DNA of 6,437 nt from Enterocloster bolteae (GCA_021769025.1 JAETTS010000152.1:1-6437), one strand, 5' to 3'. Positions 1 through 5,946 are shown, counted from the stretch's first letter. The notes: generated by a model not told the origin, from the letters alone. Made by a program: numbers and translations.

Positions 1-2
1 CC

Positions 3-575
3 GCCCTCTATATTGTGATTGTTCCTGTATTGGGGATATTTATGAAAAAAAAGGCAGGATGGACCGTGTGGGTCAGTGTGGCGGTGGCTACGGTAGGCAT
101 GTATCTGTTGTGTATGACCGGTGGATTTGGCATCGGAAAAGGAGATGTGTACCTGTTCCTTTGCGCTATTGCCTTTTCCTTCCATATTCTGATTATTGAC
201 TATTTTTCGCCCAAGGCAGACGGAGTCTTTATCTCCTGCGTCCAGTTTTTTACGGCAGGGATTCTGGCCTTTCTGGTTATGGTTTTGACAGAACGGCCGT
301 CCTGGTCTTCCATTCTGGAGGCGTGGCTGCCCATCAGTTATGCGGGGATTATGTCCTGCGGCGTGGCGTATACTCTGCAGGTGGTAGGGCAGAAGCATAC
401 GGATCCTACCATTGCGGCATTGATCCTAAGCCTGGAGTCTGCATTTTCCCTTCTGGCTGGCTGGGTGATTCTGGGGCAGAAGCTGTCGCCAAAGGAGTTG
501 TTTGGTTGTGTGCTGGTATTCTGCGCTATCCTTCTGGCACAGGCTCCGGCTCCAGTGAAAAAAACAGAGGGATAG
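3..575 (+). CDS. EamA/DMT-family transporter, C-terminal part (5' end outside window)
   Basis: The open frame runs in from the left edge with no stop, so the gene is cut. About 190 codons of the C-terminal part are present, where whole DMT-superfamily proteins are about 290-300 residues with two EamA repeats. What is seen is a chain of hydrophobic segments separated by short polar loops. The final part (around 350-550) carries the typical second-EamA signature: GVAYTLQ, then AALILSLESAFSLLAGW, then a LGQKLSP loop and a last helix ending in a lysine-rich tail. The family comprises inner-membrane exporters or permeases for small metabolites; the substrate cannot be read from the sequence. A GTG at 15 and an ATG at 42 lie in frame but are not likely starts, because the homology-like sequence (ALYIVIVPVLG) already begins at the edge. 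The stop at 573-575 is followed after one base by the convergent DUF368 gene, so no private terminator exists here. Confidence 0.9.
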   Translation, partial: ALYIVIVPVLGIFMKKKAGWTVWVSVAVATVGMYLLCMTGGFGIGKGDVYLFLCAIAFSFHILIIDYFSPKADGVFISCVQFFTAGILAFLVMVLTERPSWSSILEAWLPISYAGIMSCGVAYTLQVVGQKHTDPTIAALILSLESAFSLLAGWVILGQKLSPKELFGCVLVFCAILLAQAPAPVKKTEG

Positions 576-576
576 C

Positions 577-1437
577 CTATTCTTCCTTCTGAGAATACCA
601 GCAGGTAAACACAAGGGAGATGGAAAAAAGCAGGATTCCGCTGATGATTCCGGATGGTGTAAGTGCCTGCCTGGGGATTTCTGAAAGGATGGCTATGGGA
701 GAGGACAGAACCAGCCCCAGAATTGCACAGTAAGTCACAGGGGCAAAATGGCTTAGGAGTGCATCAATCAATTTGGCGCAGAGGAAAAAGCCTACAAGGA
801 TTCCCAGGCAGAAAGGCAGCAAGATTAAACATTCTGCCCATGCTGAGGAAAGGTTCAGCATGGCTATGGAGCGAAGGAACCGGTTGACGGATGTGAGAAG
901 AGGTTGGTAGTACCCTAACATCATTAGAATCATGGAACCGCTGATGCCTGGAATGATCATGGTGGCAGCTCCCAGAACCCCCAGAGGAAACAGCTTCAGG
1001 CCGCAGGAAAGAGAGAAAGACAAGGTGACAGGTTGGGAGTCGGAATGATCCATCATGGACATGGCCATGACCAGCATAAAGGCAATGAGGCATGTGCTGA
1101 TACAGGAGCCAGGGCTTCCTCCCTTGACGGCACGGGAAAAGATAGAGGGAACCCCTCCCAGAATCAGGCCCATGAACAGAAGGCTGGTATGTAATGGATA
1201 GTGGGAAAAGAGATATTCGATGGTAAATGAAAGGCCGATGACGCCGCACAGAGCCCCGATGAGATAGGGAAGCAGCGTCTGTAGGCTTTTTTTCGGTTGT
1301 TTCGGAAACATGGTAATCCCATGGATCAAGGTGCCGTAAATTCCCATGGAGACAGCCAGCGCACTGCCGCTTACTCCAGGCAGTATGTTGGCTACCCCTA
1401 CGAGAACACCTTTCAACAAATCAGAGAGAGAATGCAT
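577..1437 (-). CDS. DUF368 family membrane protein (PopT-like undecaprenyl-phosphate translocase candidate)
   Basis: A 286-residue polytopic membrane protein, the usual DUF368 length. The N-terminus has the family hallmark KGVLVGVANILPGVSGSALA (residues 9-28), and a second PGISGS motif sits at residues 163-168. The stretch GLILGGVPSIF (90-100) is echoed by GLVLSSPIAIL (241-251), so the two halves look like an ancient duplication. Members of this family (PopT) have been shown to recycle undecaprenyl phosphate across the cytoplasmic membrane for wall and surface polymer synthesis. That role is inferred here from family membership. The start ATG (1435-1437) is supported by AAAGGA (1444-1449 on the minus strand) six bases upstream. 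The gene is followed tail-to-tail by the EamA gene with a 1-bp gap. A perfect inverted repeat (1453-1468) lies in its leader. The upstream minus-strand gene ends 109 bases away, so the gene could be transcribed from its own promoter or by read-through. Confidence 0.88.
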   Translation of the reverse strand: MHSLSDLLKGVLVGVANILPGVSGSALAVSMGIYGTLIHGITMFPKQPKKSLQTLLPYLIGALCGVIGLSFTIEYLFSHYPLHTSLLFMGLILGGVPSIFSRAVKGGSPGSCISTCLIAFMLVMAMSMMDHSDSQPVTLSFSLSCGLKLFPLGVLGAATMIIPGISGSMILMMLGYYQPLLTSVNRFLRSIAMLNLSSAWAECLILLPFCLGILVGFFLCAKLIDALLSHFAPVTYCAILGLVLSSPIAILSEIPRQALTPSGIISGILLFSISLVFTCWYSQKEE

Positions 1438-1452
1438 AGGAAATCCTTTATG

Positions 1453-1468
1453 GAAACAGAGTTGTTTC
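1453..1468. repeat. Perfect 6-bp inverted repeat in the DUF368 gene leader
   Basis: GAAACA (1453-1458), a GAGT spacer, then TGTTTC (1463-1468). On the minus strand it lies between an AT-rich TATATATA stretch (1469-1476), which could be a -10 element, and the AAAGGA ribosome binding site (1444-1449). It could be an operator or a small RNA hairpin next to the ribosome site. No convincing -35 box was found, and a 6-bp repeat can occur by chance. Confidence 0.35.
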
Positions 1469-1546
1469 TATATATATGAGACGAAAGGCTGTACCCATGC
1501 CTAAAGGTTTTCTATAACTATCCGGATGTGCACTGGATCTGCAGAT

Positions 1547-2572
1547 TTACAGATCTAAAGATAAGTCTCCGGCTTTGATCCAACCTGTCTTCCGGAGAAG
1601 CGTTCCGAAGATCCAGGTAAGGACTGCAGGAAAGACGAAGCATACCAGCAGGATCCCCAGCCACATACGGCTGCCGCCGCCCATAGCCGTGTAGATTCCG
1701 ATAGGACCTACCAAGCCGCAGGTACCCATGCCGGAGCCGGCCGGAATGTTCTCCAGACGGAATACCATGGTGGCCACTGGGCCTGTCACCATGGAGGCCA
1801 GGGTAGGAGGAATCCATATTCTGGGGTTTTTTACAATGTTGCCCATCTGAAGCATGGAAGTACCCAGGCCTTGGGCCAGAAGGCCGCCCATGCCATTTTC
1901 GCGGAAACTTAGGACGGCAAAGCCGATCATCTGAGCACAGCAGCCAGCTGTGGCCGCTCCACCTGCCAGGCCATCCAGACTTAACATAATGCAGATTGCA
2001 GCGCTGCTGATGGGAAGAGTCAAAGCGATACCAATGAGGGCGGACACCAGGATTCCCATGAAGAATGGCTGGAGTTCCGTGGCGGTTTTAACCAGGCTGC
2101 CGAAAGCAGTCATGAACGCGGATACGCCAGGACCTGCAAACTGAGCCACCAGCACACCGGATATGATGGTGATGCCAGGAGTAACCAGGATATCAACCCG
2201 GGTCTCTTTGGAGACGATTTTTCCAAGTTCTGTGGCAATCACTGTGGATACCAGGGCCCCTACCGGACCTCCCAACGCATTTCCGGCAATGCCTACTGTG
2301 GCAGCGGAGAACAGTACCAGTTGCGGAGCTTTCAGCGCATAGGCGATAGACACGCCTAAAGCCGCTCCAGTGGCGCTTTTGGCATATTCCGCTATAGTCT
2401 GGAAAATGAGGATTCCTGTTTTTTCACCCAGGGTGCCGAAGATGGTTCCGATAAGCAGGGATGCGAACAGACCGAAGGCCATGGCCCCCATCGCATCGAT
2501 AAGATACGTTTTCGGCGTGATATGTACGCCCTTGCGTTCGAGAAATACTTTGATGCCTGTTTTCTGTTTCAT
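1547..2572 (-). CDS. PTS_EIIC_2 / PfoR-family membrane protein
   Basis: A 341-residue polytopic membrane protein resembling the stand-alone EIIC-like family (PTS_EIIC_2, COG PfoR). That family is named after a Clostridium perfringens protein reported to affect perfringolysin expression. Seen in the sequence: a basic N-terminus (KQKTGIKVFLERKGVHITPK), about eight to ten hydrophobic segments rich in Gly/Ala, a TPGITIISGVLVAQFAGPG block (131-149), LPISSAAICIMLSLDG (186-201), NIVKNPRIWIPPTLAS (245-260) and GSGMGTCGLVGPIGIY (279-294). The PTS name reflects fold similarity. No EIIA or EIIB domain is fused or adjacent, and the substrate is unknown. The frame is open up to 2638, but I choose the ATG at 2570-2572 because AGGAAGGAG sits seven bases upstream. 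The longer reading would add 22 residues with no hydrophobic or family-like character. It is divergent from the riboswitch-hflKC unit. Confidence 0.82.
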   Translation of the reverse strand: MKQKTGIKVFLERKGVHITPKTYLIDAMGAMAFGLFASLLIGTIFGTLGEKTGILIFQTIAEYAKSATGAALGVSIAYALKAPQLVLFSAATVGIAGNALGGPVGALVSTVIATELGKIVSKETRVDILVTPGITIISGVLVAQFAGPGVSAFMTAFGSLVKTATELQPFFMGILVSALIGIALTLPISSAAICIMLSLDGLAGGAATAGCCAQMIGFAVLSFRENGMGGLLAQGLGTSMLQMGNIVKNPRIWIPPTLASMVTGPVATMVFRLENIPAGSGMGTCGLVGPIGIYTAMGGGSRMWLGILLVCFVFPAVLTWIFGTLLRKTGWIKAGDLSLDL

Positions 2573-2579
2573 GTGAGTT

Positions 2580-2588
2580 CTCCTTCCT
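2580..2588 (-). promoter_or_regulatory. Strong ribosome binding site that fixes the PfoR-like start
   Basis: On the minus strand AGGAAGGAG precedes the ATG at 2572 by seven bases. It argues for translation from 2572 rather than from the upstream in-frame Met at 2638. Confidence 0.75.
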
Positions 2589-2619
2589 GAAAGAACAATA
2601 TTTTGGGGATATACACACA

Positions 2620-2639
2620 TTTGACTTCCCAGGGTCAAA
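2620..2639. repeat. 20-bp inverted repeat, candidate operator upstream of the PfoR-like gene
   Basis: TTTGAC (2620-2625), 8-base spacer, GTCAAA (2634-2639): perfect 6-bp arms with centres about 14 bases apart, a layout typical of dimeric repressor sites. It lies about 10-30 bases downstream of the predicted start of the minus-strand transcript. It also overlaps an alternative minus-strand promoter reading (TTGACC, 17 bases, TGTATA). The binding protein is unknown. Confidence 0.35.
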
Positions 2640-2656
2640 GCAGTTTAGATTCTACC

Positions 2657-2684
2657 ATTTTACCATATCATGAAATATTTACAA
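2657..2684 (-). promoter_or_regulatory. Candidate promoter for the PfoR-like gene
   Basis: Minus strand TTGTAA (2679-2684), 16-base spacer, TAAAAT (2657-2662). The predicted start lies near 2650 and would give a leader of about 78 bases. The boxes are acceptable but not strong. A competing reading, TTGACC-17-TGTATA, lies closer to the gene. Confidence 0.4.
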
Positions 2685-2699
2685 GAGATTGATAAATTA

Positions 2700-2728
2700 T
2701 TGACAAACAACGGGGAATGTGATATAGT
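2700..2728 (+). promoter_or_regulatory. Sigma-A-type promoter for the riboswitch-hflKC transcript
   Basis: A consensus TTGACA (2700-2705), 17-base spacer and TATAGT (2723-2728) predict transcription from about 2735. That is only a few bases before the aptamer's closing helix begins (2738). The tight fit between promoter, aptamer and terminator supports all three calls. It lies back-to-back with the candidate leftward promoter (2657-2684). Confidence 0.85.
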
Positions 2729-2737
2729 AGACACAAC

Positions 2738-2835
2738 ATAAGAGGGAGTAGCGCATCGGCAACGATGAATAGATGTCGTCAAGACGATAGAGGAACACTA
2801 TCCGCATACTATTTGAAAGACTGCAAGACTTTTAT
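2738..2835 (+). ncRNA. yybP-ykoY-type manganese riboswitch (aptamer)
   Basis: The conserved 5' motif GGGAGTAGC (2744-2752) and 3' motif GCAAGAC (2823-2829) flank a multi-stem fold. The closing helix pairs ATAAGAG (2738-2744) with CTTTTAT (2829-2835). Hairpin CATCG-GCAA-CGATG spans 2754-2767. AATAG (2768-2772) pairs with CTATT (2809-2813). GATAG-loop-CTATC spans 2786-2802, and the GTCGTCAAGACG segment (2775-2786) matches the family's GTCGTCA-like block. Known members sense Mn2+ and turn on metal-efflux or related genes. The 3' strand of the closing helix is shared with the terminator's 5' arm, so ligand binding should prevent termination, making this an ON switch. The first box reads GGG rather than the commoner GGGG. 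The next gene is hflK, not a known efflux gene. The assignment is from recalled family motifs plus hand folding; an Rfam RF00080 covariance search would decide it. Confidence 0.8.
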
Positions 2836-2867
2836 TGAAACCATTAGGTGTCAGTAAAAGTCTTTTT
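2825..2867 (+). terminator. Riboswitch-controlled intrinsic terminator (expression platform)
   Basis: A long hairpin pairs AAGACTTTTATTGA (2825-2838) with TCAGTAAAAGTCTT (2851-2864), with one T-G wobble. After an A-G mismatch, ACC (2840-2842) pairs with GGT (2847-2849) around an ATTA loop. A T-run (2863-2867) follows. The 5' arm includes bases 2829-2834 of the aptamer's closing helix, so the two structures are mutually exclusive. It precedes hflK by about 120 bases and should lower hflKC transcription when the ligand is scarce. Confidence 0.88.
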
Positions 2868-2896
2868 GCTTTATCAGAACGGTTTGGGATAAAGCA

Positions 2897-2928
2897 GACG
2901 CGCTTTTGTGGAGGATCCCCACAGCGTC
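2897..2928 (+). other. Secondary hairpin in the hflK leader after the riboswitch terminator
   Basis: GACGC (2897-2901) pairs with GCGTC (2924-2928) and TGTGG (2907-2911) with CCACA (2919-2923), leaving a 7-base loop and a one-sided 5-base bulge. CTTTT follows, too short a T-run for a convincing terminator. It may be a weak second attenuator, an RNA-stability element, or a remnant of sequence that once separated the riboswitch from another gene. The leader from 2868 to 2990 contains no supported coding sequence. Confidence 0.4.
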
Positions 2929-2990
2929 CTTTTATGGAGACAAGGTAACCGATAGGTATTTGGCTTAGAAAAAAGAAAGGTGAGAACAGT

Positions 2991-4013
2991 ATGGAAACGT
3001 ATGATCCGGGAAAAATGGAACGGTATAATGATGTGGTAAAAAAATGGAAGAAAGCAAGAAAAACGGCAGGATGGGTTGTGGTCGCGCTTCTGGTGGTGAT
3101 TCTGGGGCTGGACTGTTTCTATAATATTCAGGAGCAGGAGCAGGCGGTGTTAACCACCTTCGGGGTGGCGAAAAATGTAAGCGAGCCAGGACTGCATTTC
3201 AAGATTCCCATGATACAGAAGGTACGGAAAGTGAATACCACCATTCAGGGATTTTCTATTGGATATAACCTGGAGAATAATGAGAGTGAAGAACGGGATT
3301 CCCTGATGATAACCAAGGACTACAATTTTGTCAACGTGGATTTCTTCATCGAGTATAAGGTGGCGGATCCGGTAAAGGCGGTGTATGCCTCCAAGGAGCC
3401 GGTGCTGGTGCTGGAAAATATCAGCAAAAGCTGTATCCGCAGCGTCATCGGAAGTTATGATGTGGATGAGGTTTTAACCACAGGGAAAAATGAGATCCAG
3501 TCGAAAATAAGGGATATGATTATAAAACAGCTGGAAACCCACGATATCGGGCTTCAGGTGACCCAGGTGACGATCCAGGACTCAGAGCCGCCTACAGAGG
3601 CGGTTATGGAGGCGTTTAAGGCAGTGGAGACAGCAAAGCAGGGCAAGGAGACCGCCATCAACAATGCCAATAAATACCGCAATGAAAAGCTGCCTGAGGC
3701 GACAGCAGAGATCGATAAGATCATGCAGGAGGCACAAGCCCAGAAGACCAGGAGGATCAATGAGGCCAATGCAGAGGTTGCCAAGTTTAACGCCATGTAC
3801 GAGGAATACATGAAGAATCCTCAGGTGACAAAACAGCGTATGTTCTATGAGGCGATGGAGGATGTGCTTCCAAGGCTTAAGGTGATTATTGACGGAACAG
3901 ATAAGACCAATACGCTGCTTCCCTTAGACAGTTTTACGGCATCAGAGCCATCAGAGAATCAGGAGAGTGCAAAAAGCCAGCAAGGGGTTAGTGCCCCATC
4001 CAGCCAGGAATAA
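2991..4013 (+). CDS. hflK: HflK-like SPFH/band-7 membrane protein, FtsH modulator subunit
   Basis: A 340-residue protein. The N-terminal 25 residues are basic and cytoplasmic-like, followed by one membrane segment (about 26-44) and then the SPFH/band-7 domain (about 45-210). The domain opens with QEQEQAVLTTFG and has PGLHFKIPMIQKV (66-78), as in HflK. The coiled-coil region (about 205-275) contains the HflK-like NEKLPEATAEIDKIMQEAQA (231-250). Then come EEYMKNPQVTKQRMFYEAME (271-290) and LLPLDSF (309-315), which closely follow the E. coli HflK C-terminal pattern. A polar Ser/Gln/Glu tail ends it. E. coli HflK is longer (about 419) and has an N-terminal glycine-rich region that is absent here. 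In E. coli, HflK and HflC form a large periplasmic cage around FtsH. The start ATG has AGGTGA (2978-2983) seven bases upstream. The gene lies under the Mn-type riboswitch and is followed after 77 bases by hflC. No ftsH is visible in the window. Confidence 0.88.
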   Translation: METYDPGKMERYNDVVKKWKKARKTAGWVVVALLVVILGLDCFYNIQEQEQAVLTTFGVAKNVSEPGLHFKIPMIQKVRKVNTTIQGFSIGYNLENNESEERDSLMITKDYNFVNVDFFIEYKVADPVKAVYASKEPVLVLENISKSCIRSVIGSYDVDEVLTTGKNEIQSKIRDMIIKQLETHDIGLQVTQVTIQDSEPPTEAVMEAFKAVETAKQGKETAINNANKYRNEKLPEATAEIDKIMQEAQAQKTRRINEANAEVAKFNAMYEEYMKNPQVTKQRMFYEAMEDVLPRLKVIIDGTDKTNTLLPLDSFTASEPSENQESAKSQQGVSAPSSQE

Positions 4014-4090
4014 AGGGAAAAAACTGACCGATACAGGATAGACACAGGACGGATACAAGCCAAATATAAGTTAAATAGAAGATAGAAAGG

Positions 4091-4975
4091 ATGAATAGGA
4101 CGATGAAGAAAGCCATAGGAAAAGGGATTGCAGTGATCATTGGGCTGGTGGTACTGGTGGGAATCAGCAATTCCCTGGTAATTACACAGGAAAATGAATA
4201 TAAGCTGATAAGAGAGTTCGGAAGGGTGAACCGGGTGGTGAGCCAGGCAGGGATCTCATTTAAAGTGCCGTTTATTCAAAGTGCGGACACACTTCCCAAG
4301 GAAATCCTTCTTTATGACCTGGCAGCCTCGGATGTGATCACCATGGACAAGAAGACTATGCTGACAGACAGTTATGTCTTGTGGAAGATTACCGATCCCT
4401 TAACATTTGCCCAGACATTAAATTCTTCCATCCCCAATGCAGAGAGAAGAATTGACACCACGGTATACAATTCCATTAAGAATGTGATCAGCAGCCTAAG
4501 CCAGAATGATGTGATCAGCGGCAGGGATGGAGTATTGTCCCAGGCGATTATGGACAATATTGGGACTTCCATGGAGCAATACGGCATCCAGATCCTGTCG
4601 GTGGAGACCAAGCGGCTTGACCTTCCTGCAGACAATAAGGAGGCGGTCTATGAAAGGATGATCTCTGAGAGAGATAAGATTGCCGCCACCTACACGGCAG
4701 AAGGGCAGTCAGAGGCAAAGGTGATCCAGAATACCACGGACAGAGAGATTGCCATCAATATATCCAATGCCCAGGCAGAGGCAGCGGCTATTACGGCGGA
4801 GGGAGAGGCGGAATACATGAGAATTCTGGCAGCAGCTTACAATACGCCGGAGAGGGCGGAATTCTACGCATTTACCAGGGCCCTGGATGCGGCAAGGGCA
4901 TCCCTCACCGGATCTGGCAATACCCTGATCCTTCCGGCAGATTCGCCTATGGCGAGTATTTTCATGGGGCAGTAA
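4091..4975 (+). CDS. hflC: HflC-like SPFH/band-7 membrane protein, FtsH modulator subunit
   Basis: A 294-residue partner of the preceding HflK-like protein. It has a short basic N-terminus, one membrane segment (about 10-30), then an SPFH domain: ITQENEYKLIREFGRV (31-46), AGISFKVPFIQS (53-64), LTDSYVLWKITDPLTF (91-106) and ILSVETKRLDLPADNKEAVYE (168-188). YERMISERDKIAATYTAEGQ (187-206) starts the Ala/Glu-rich coiled coil, as in HflC (YNRMRAERE in E. coli). RAEFYAFTRALDAA (255-268) and LPADSPMASIFM (281-292) match the HflC C-terminus. It is shorter than E. coli HflC (334) because an insertion in the SPFH domain is lacking. The start is uncertain. The ATG at 4091 directly abuts an AAAGG with no spacing, while the in-frame ATG at 4103 has that site 12 bases upstream and an AGGA two bases upstream. 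The alternative would drop four residues. It is likely co-transcribed with hflK. Confidence 0.87.
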   Translation: MNRTMKKAIGKGIAVIIGLVVLVGISNSLVITQENEYKLIREFGRVNRVVSQAGISFKVPFIQSADTLPKEILLYDLAASDVITMDKKTMLTDSYVLWKITDPLTFAQTLNSSIPNAERRIDTTVYNSIKNVISSLSQNDVISGRDGVLSQAIMDNIGTSMEQYGIQILSVETKRLDLPADNKEAVYERMISERDKIAATYTAEGQSEAKVIQNTTDREIAINISNAQAEAAAITAEGEAEYMRILAAAYNTPERAEFYAFTRALDAARASLTGSGNTLILPADSPMASIFMGQ

Positions 4976-5014
4976 CAAAGTGGTAACAACTTGTTGTAGT
5001 TTTTGGATATTCCA

Positions 5015-5043
5015 TTGCAAAAACAGGGGAAAGTGATTACAAT
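5015..5043 (+). promoter_or_regulatory. Sigma-A-type promoter for the metF operon
   Basis: TTGCAA (5015-5020), 17-base spacer, TACAAT (5038-5043), with transcription predicted from about 5050 and a leader of roughly 40 bases before the metF ATG. It lies in the 113-base gap after hflC, which makes metF a separate transcription unit. The short leader leaves no room for a SAM, THF or cobalamin riboswitch. Confidence 0.7.
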
Positions 5044-5088
5044 AGGTGGGAAGAACGAAACGAAAAAGCAGGAGACGGGAGAGAAGCT

Positions 5089-5946
5089 ATGAAGATCAGA
5101 GATATTTTGGCACAGGGAAAGCCTACCTTATCGTTTGAGGTCTTTCCACCGAAGACATTGGACAATTATGATTCTGTGGAGAAGGCGGCAAAGGAGATCG
5201 CCAACCTGCATCCTTCCTTTATGAGCGTTACCTATGGGGCAGGGGGAGGTACCAGCCGGTATACAGTAGATATTGCGGACACCCTTAATAATCAGTATCA
5301 GGTTCCTGCCCTGGCTCATCTGACTTGTGTATCGTCTACCAGAGAACATGTACTCCAGGTTCTTAAGGAGCTTAAGGAGAAAAAGATTGAGAATGTCCTT
5401 GCCCTCAGGGGAGATATCCCCAAGGAGGGGGCAGTAAAACGGGAATACCAGTATGCCTCCCAGCTGATCCGTGAGATCAAACAAACAGGTGATTTTTGCA
5501 TCGGTGCTGCCTGTTATCCGGAAGGGCATGTGGAATCGGTCAACAAGACAGAGGACATTACCCATCTGAAAGAAAAGGTGGAGGCTGGCTGCGATTTTGT
5601 GACTACCCAGATGTTTTTTGACAATAACATTTTGTATAATTACCTTTACCGCATTCGGGAGAGGGGGATTACGGTGCCTGTGGTGGCAGGAATCATGCCG
5701 GTGACCAATGTGTCCCAGATTAAGCGAATCTGCCAGATGTCCGGCACCTATCTTCCCTCCCGGTTTAAGGCCATCGTGGATCGGTTTGGCGACAATCCGG
5801 CAGCTATGAAACAGGCAGGGATCGCTTATGCCACAGAGCAGATCATCGATCTGGTTGCCAACGGGGTCAATGGGATCCATGTGTATTCCATGAATAAGCC
5901 GGATGTAGCCAGGAGGATTCAAGAGAACTTGTGGGAGATTTTGTGA
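5089..5946 (+). CDS. metF: Methylenetetrahydrofolate reductase
   Basis: A 285-residue cytoplasmic FAD-dependent TIM-barrel enzyme (E. coli MetF is 296). It reduces 5,10-methylene-THF to 5-methyl-THF, the methyl donor for methionine synthesis. Key family features are present. FEVFPPK (residues 16-22) carries the catalytic Glu17, equivalent to E. coli Glu28. SVTYGAGGG (46-54) follows. LALRGDI (104-110) has Asp109, equivalent to Asp120 near the flavin. GAACYPEGHVES (139-150) is the family segment, and TTQMFFDN (172-179) has the folate-contacting Gln174. GIMPVTN (201-207) and the C-terminal GIHVYSMNKP (262-271) complete the domain. The ATG at 5089 has GGGAGAG (5077-5083) five bases upstream. A separate promoter lies just before it. 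The gene is followed after 61 bases by the methionine synthase activation-domain gene, which supports a role in B12-dependent methionine synthesis. Many clostridial MetF proteins also take part in acetogenic one-carbon flow; nothing here decides between the two. Confidence 0.95.
   Translation: MKIRDILAQGKPTLSFEVFPPKTLDNYDSVEKAAKEIANLHPSFMSVTYGAGGGTSRYTVDIADTLNNQYQVPALAHLTCVSSTREHVLQVLKELKEKKIENVLALRGDIPKEGAVKREYQYASQLIREIKQTGDFCIGAACYPEGHVESVNKTEDITHLKEKVEAGCDFVTTQMFFDNNILYNYLYRIRERGITVPVVAGIMPVTNVSQIKRICQMSGTYLPSRFKAIVDRFGDNPAAMKQAGIAYATEQIIDLVANGVNGIHVYSMNKPDVARRIQENLWEIL

Noticed and set aside
578..597. TATTCT/AGAATA inverted repeat at the EamA-DUF368 junction as a bidirectional terminator
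   Set aside because: There is no T-run on the rightward side and the stem is short, AT-rich and within coding sequence.
764..1249. A 161-codon minus-strand frame overlapping the DUF368 gene in another frame
   Set aside because: The DUF368 frame shows conserved family motifs and membrane segments; this one is low-complexity shadow sequence with no ribosome site considered convincing.
2573..2638. An N-terminal extension of the PfoR-like protein starting at 2638
   Set aside because: The strong AGGAAGGAG lies inside the extension and is properly spaced for the ATG at 2572. The added 22 residues look like translated leader.
2934..2948. A leader peptide starting at ATG 2934
   Set aside because: It would encode only four residues before a stop and has no ribosome binding site.
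4985..5005. A possible terminator after hflC: ACAA/TTGT hairpin followed by TTTTT
   Set aside because: The stem is only about 4-5 AT-rich pairs with a very tight loop, too weak to call as an intrinsic terminator.
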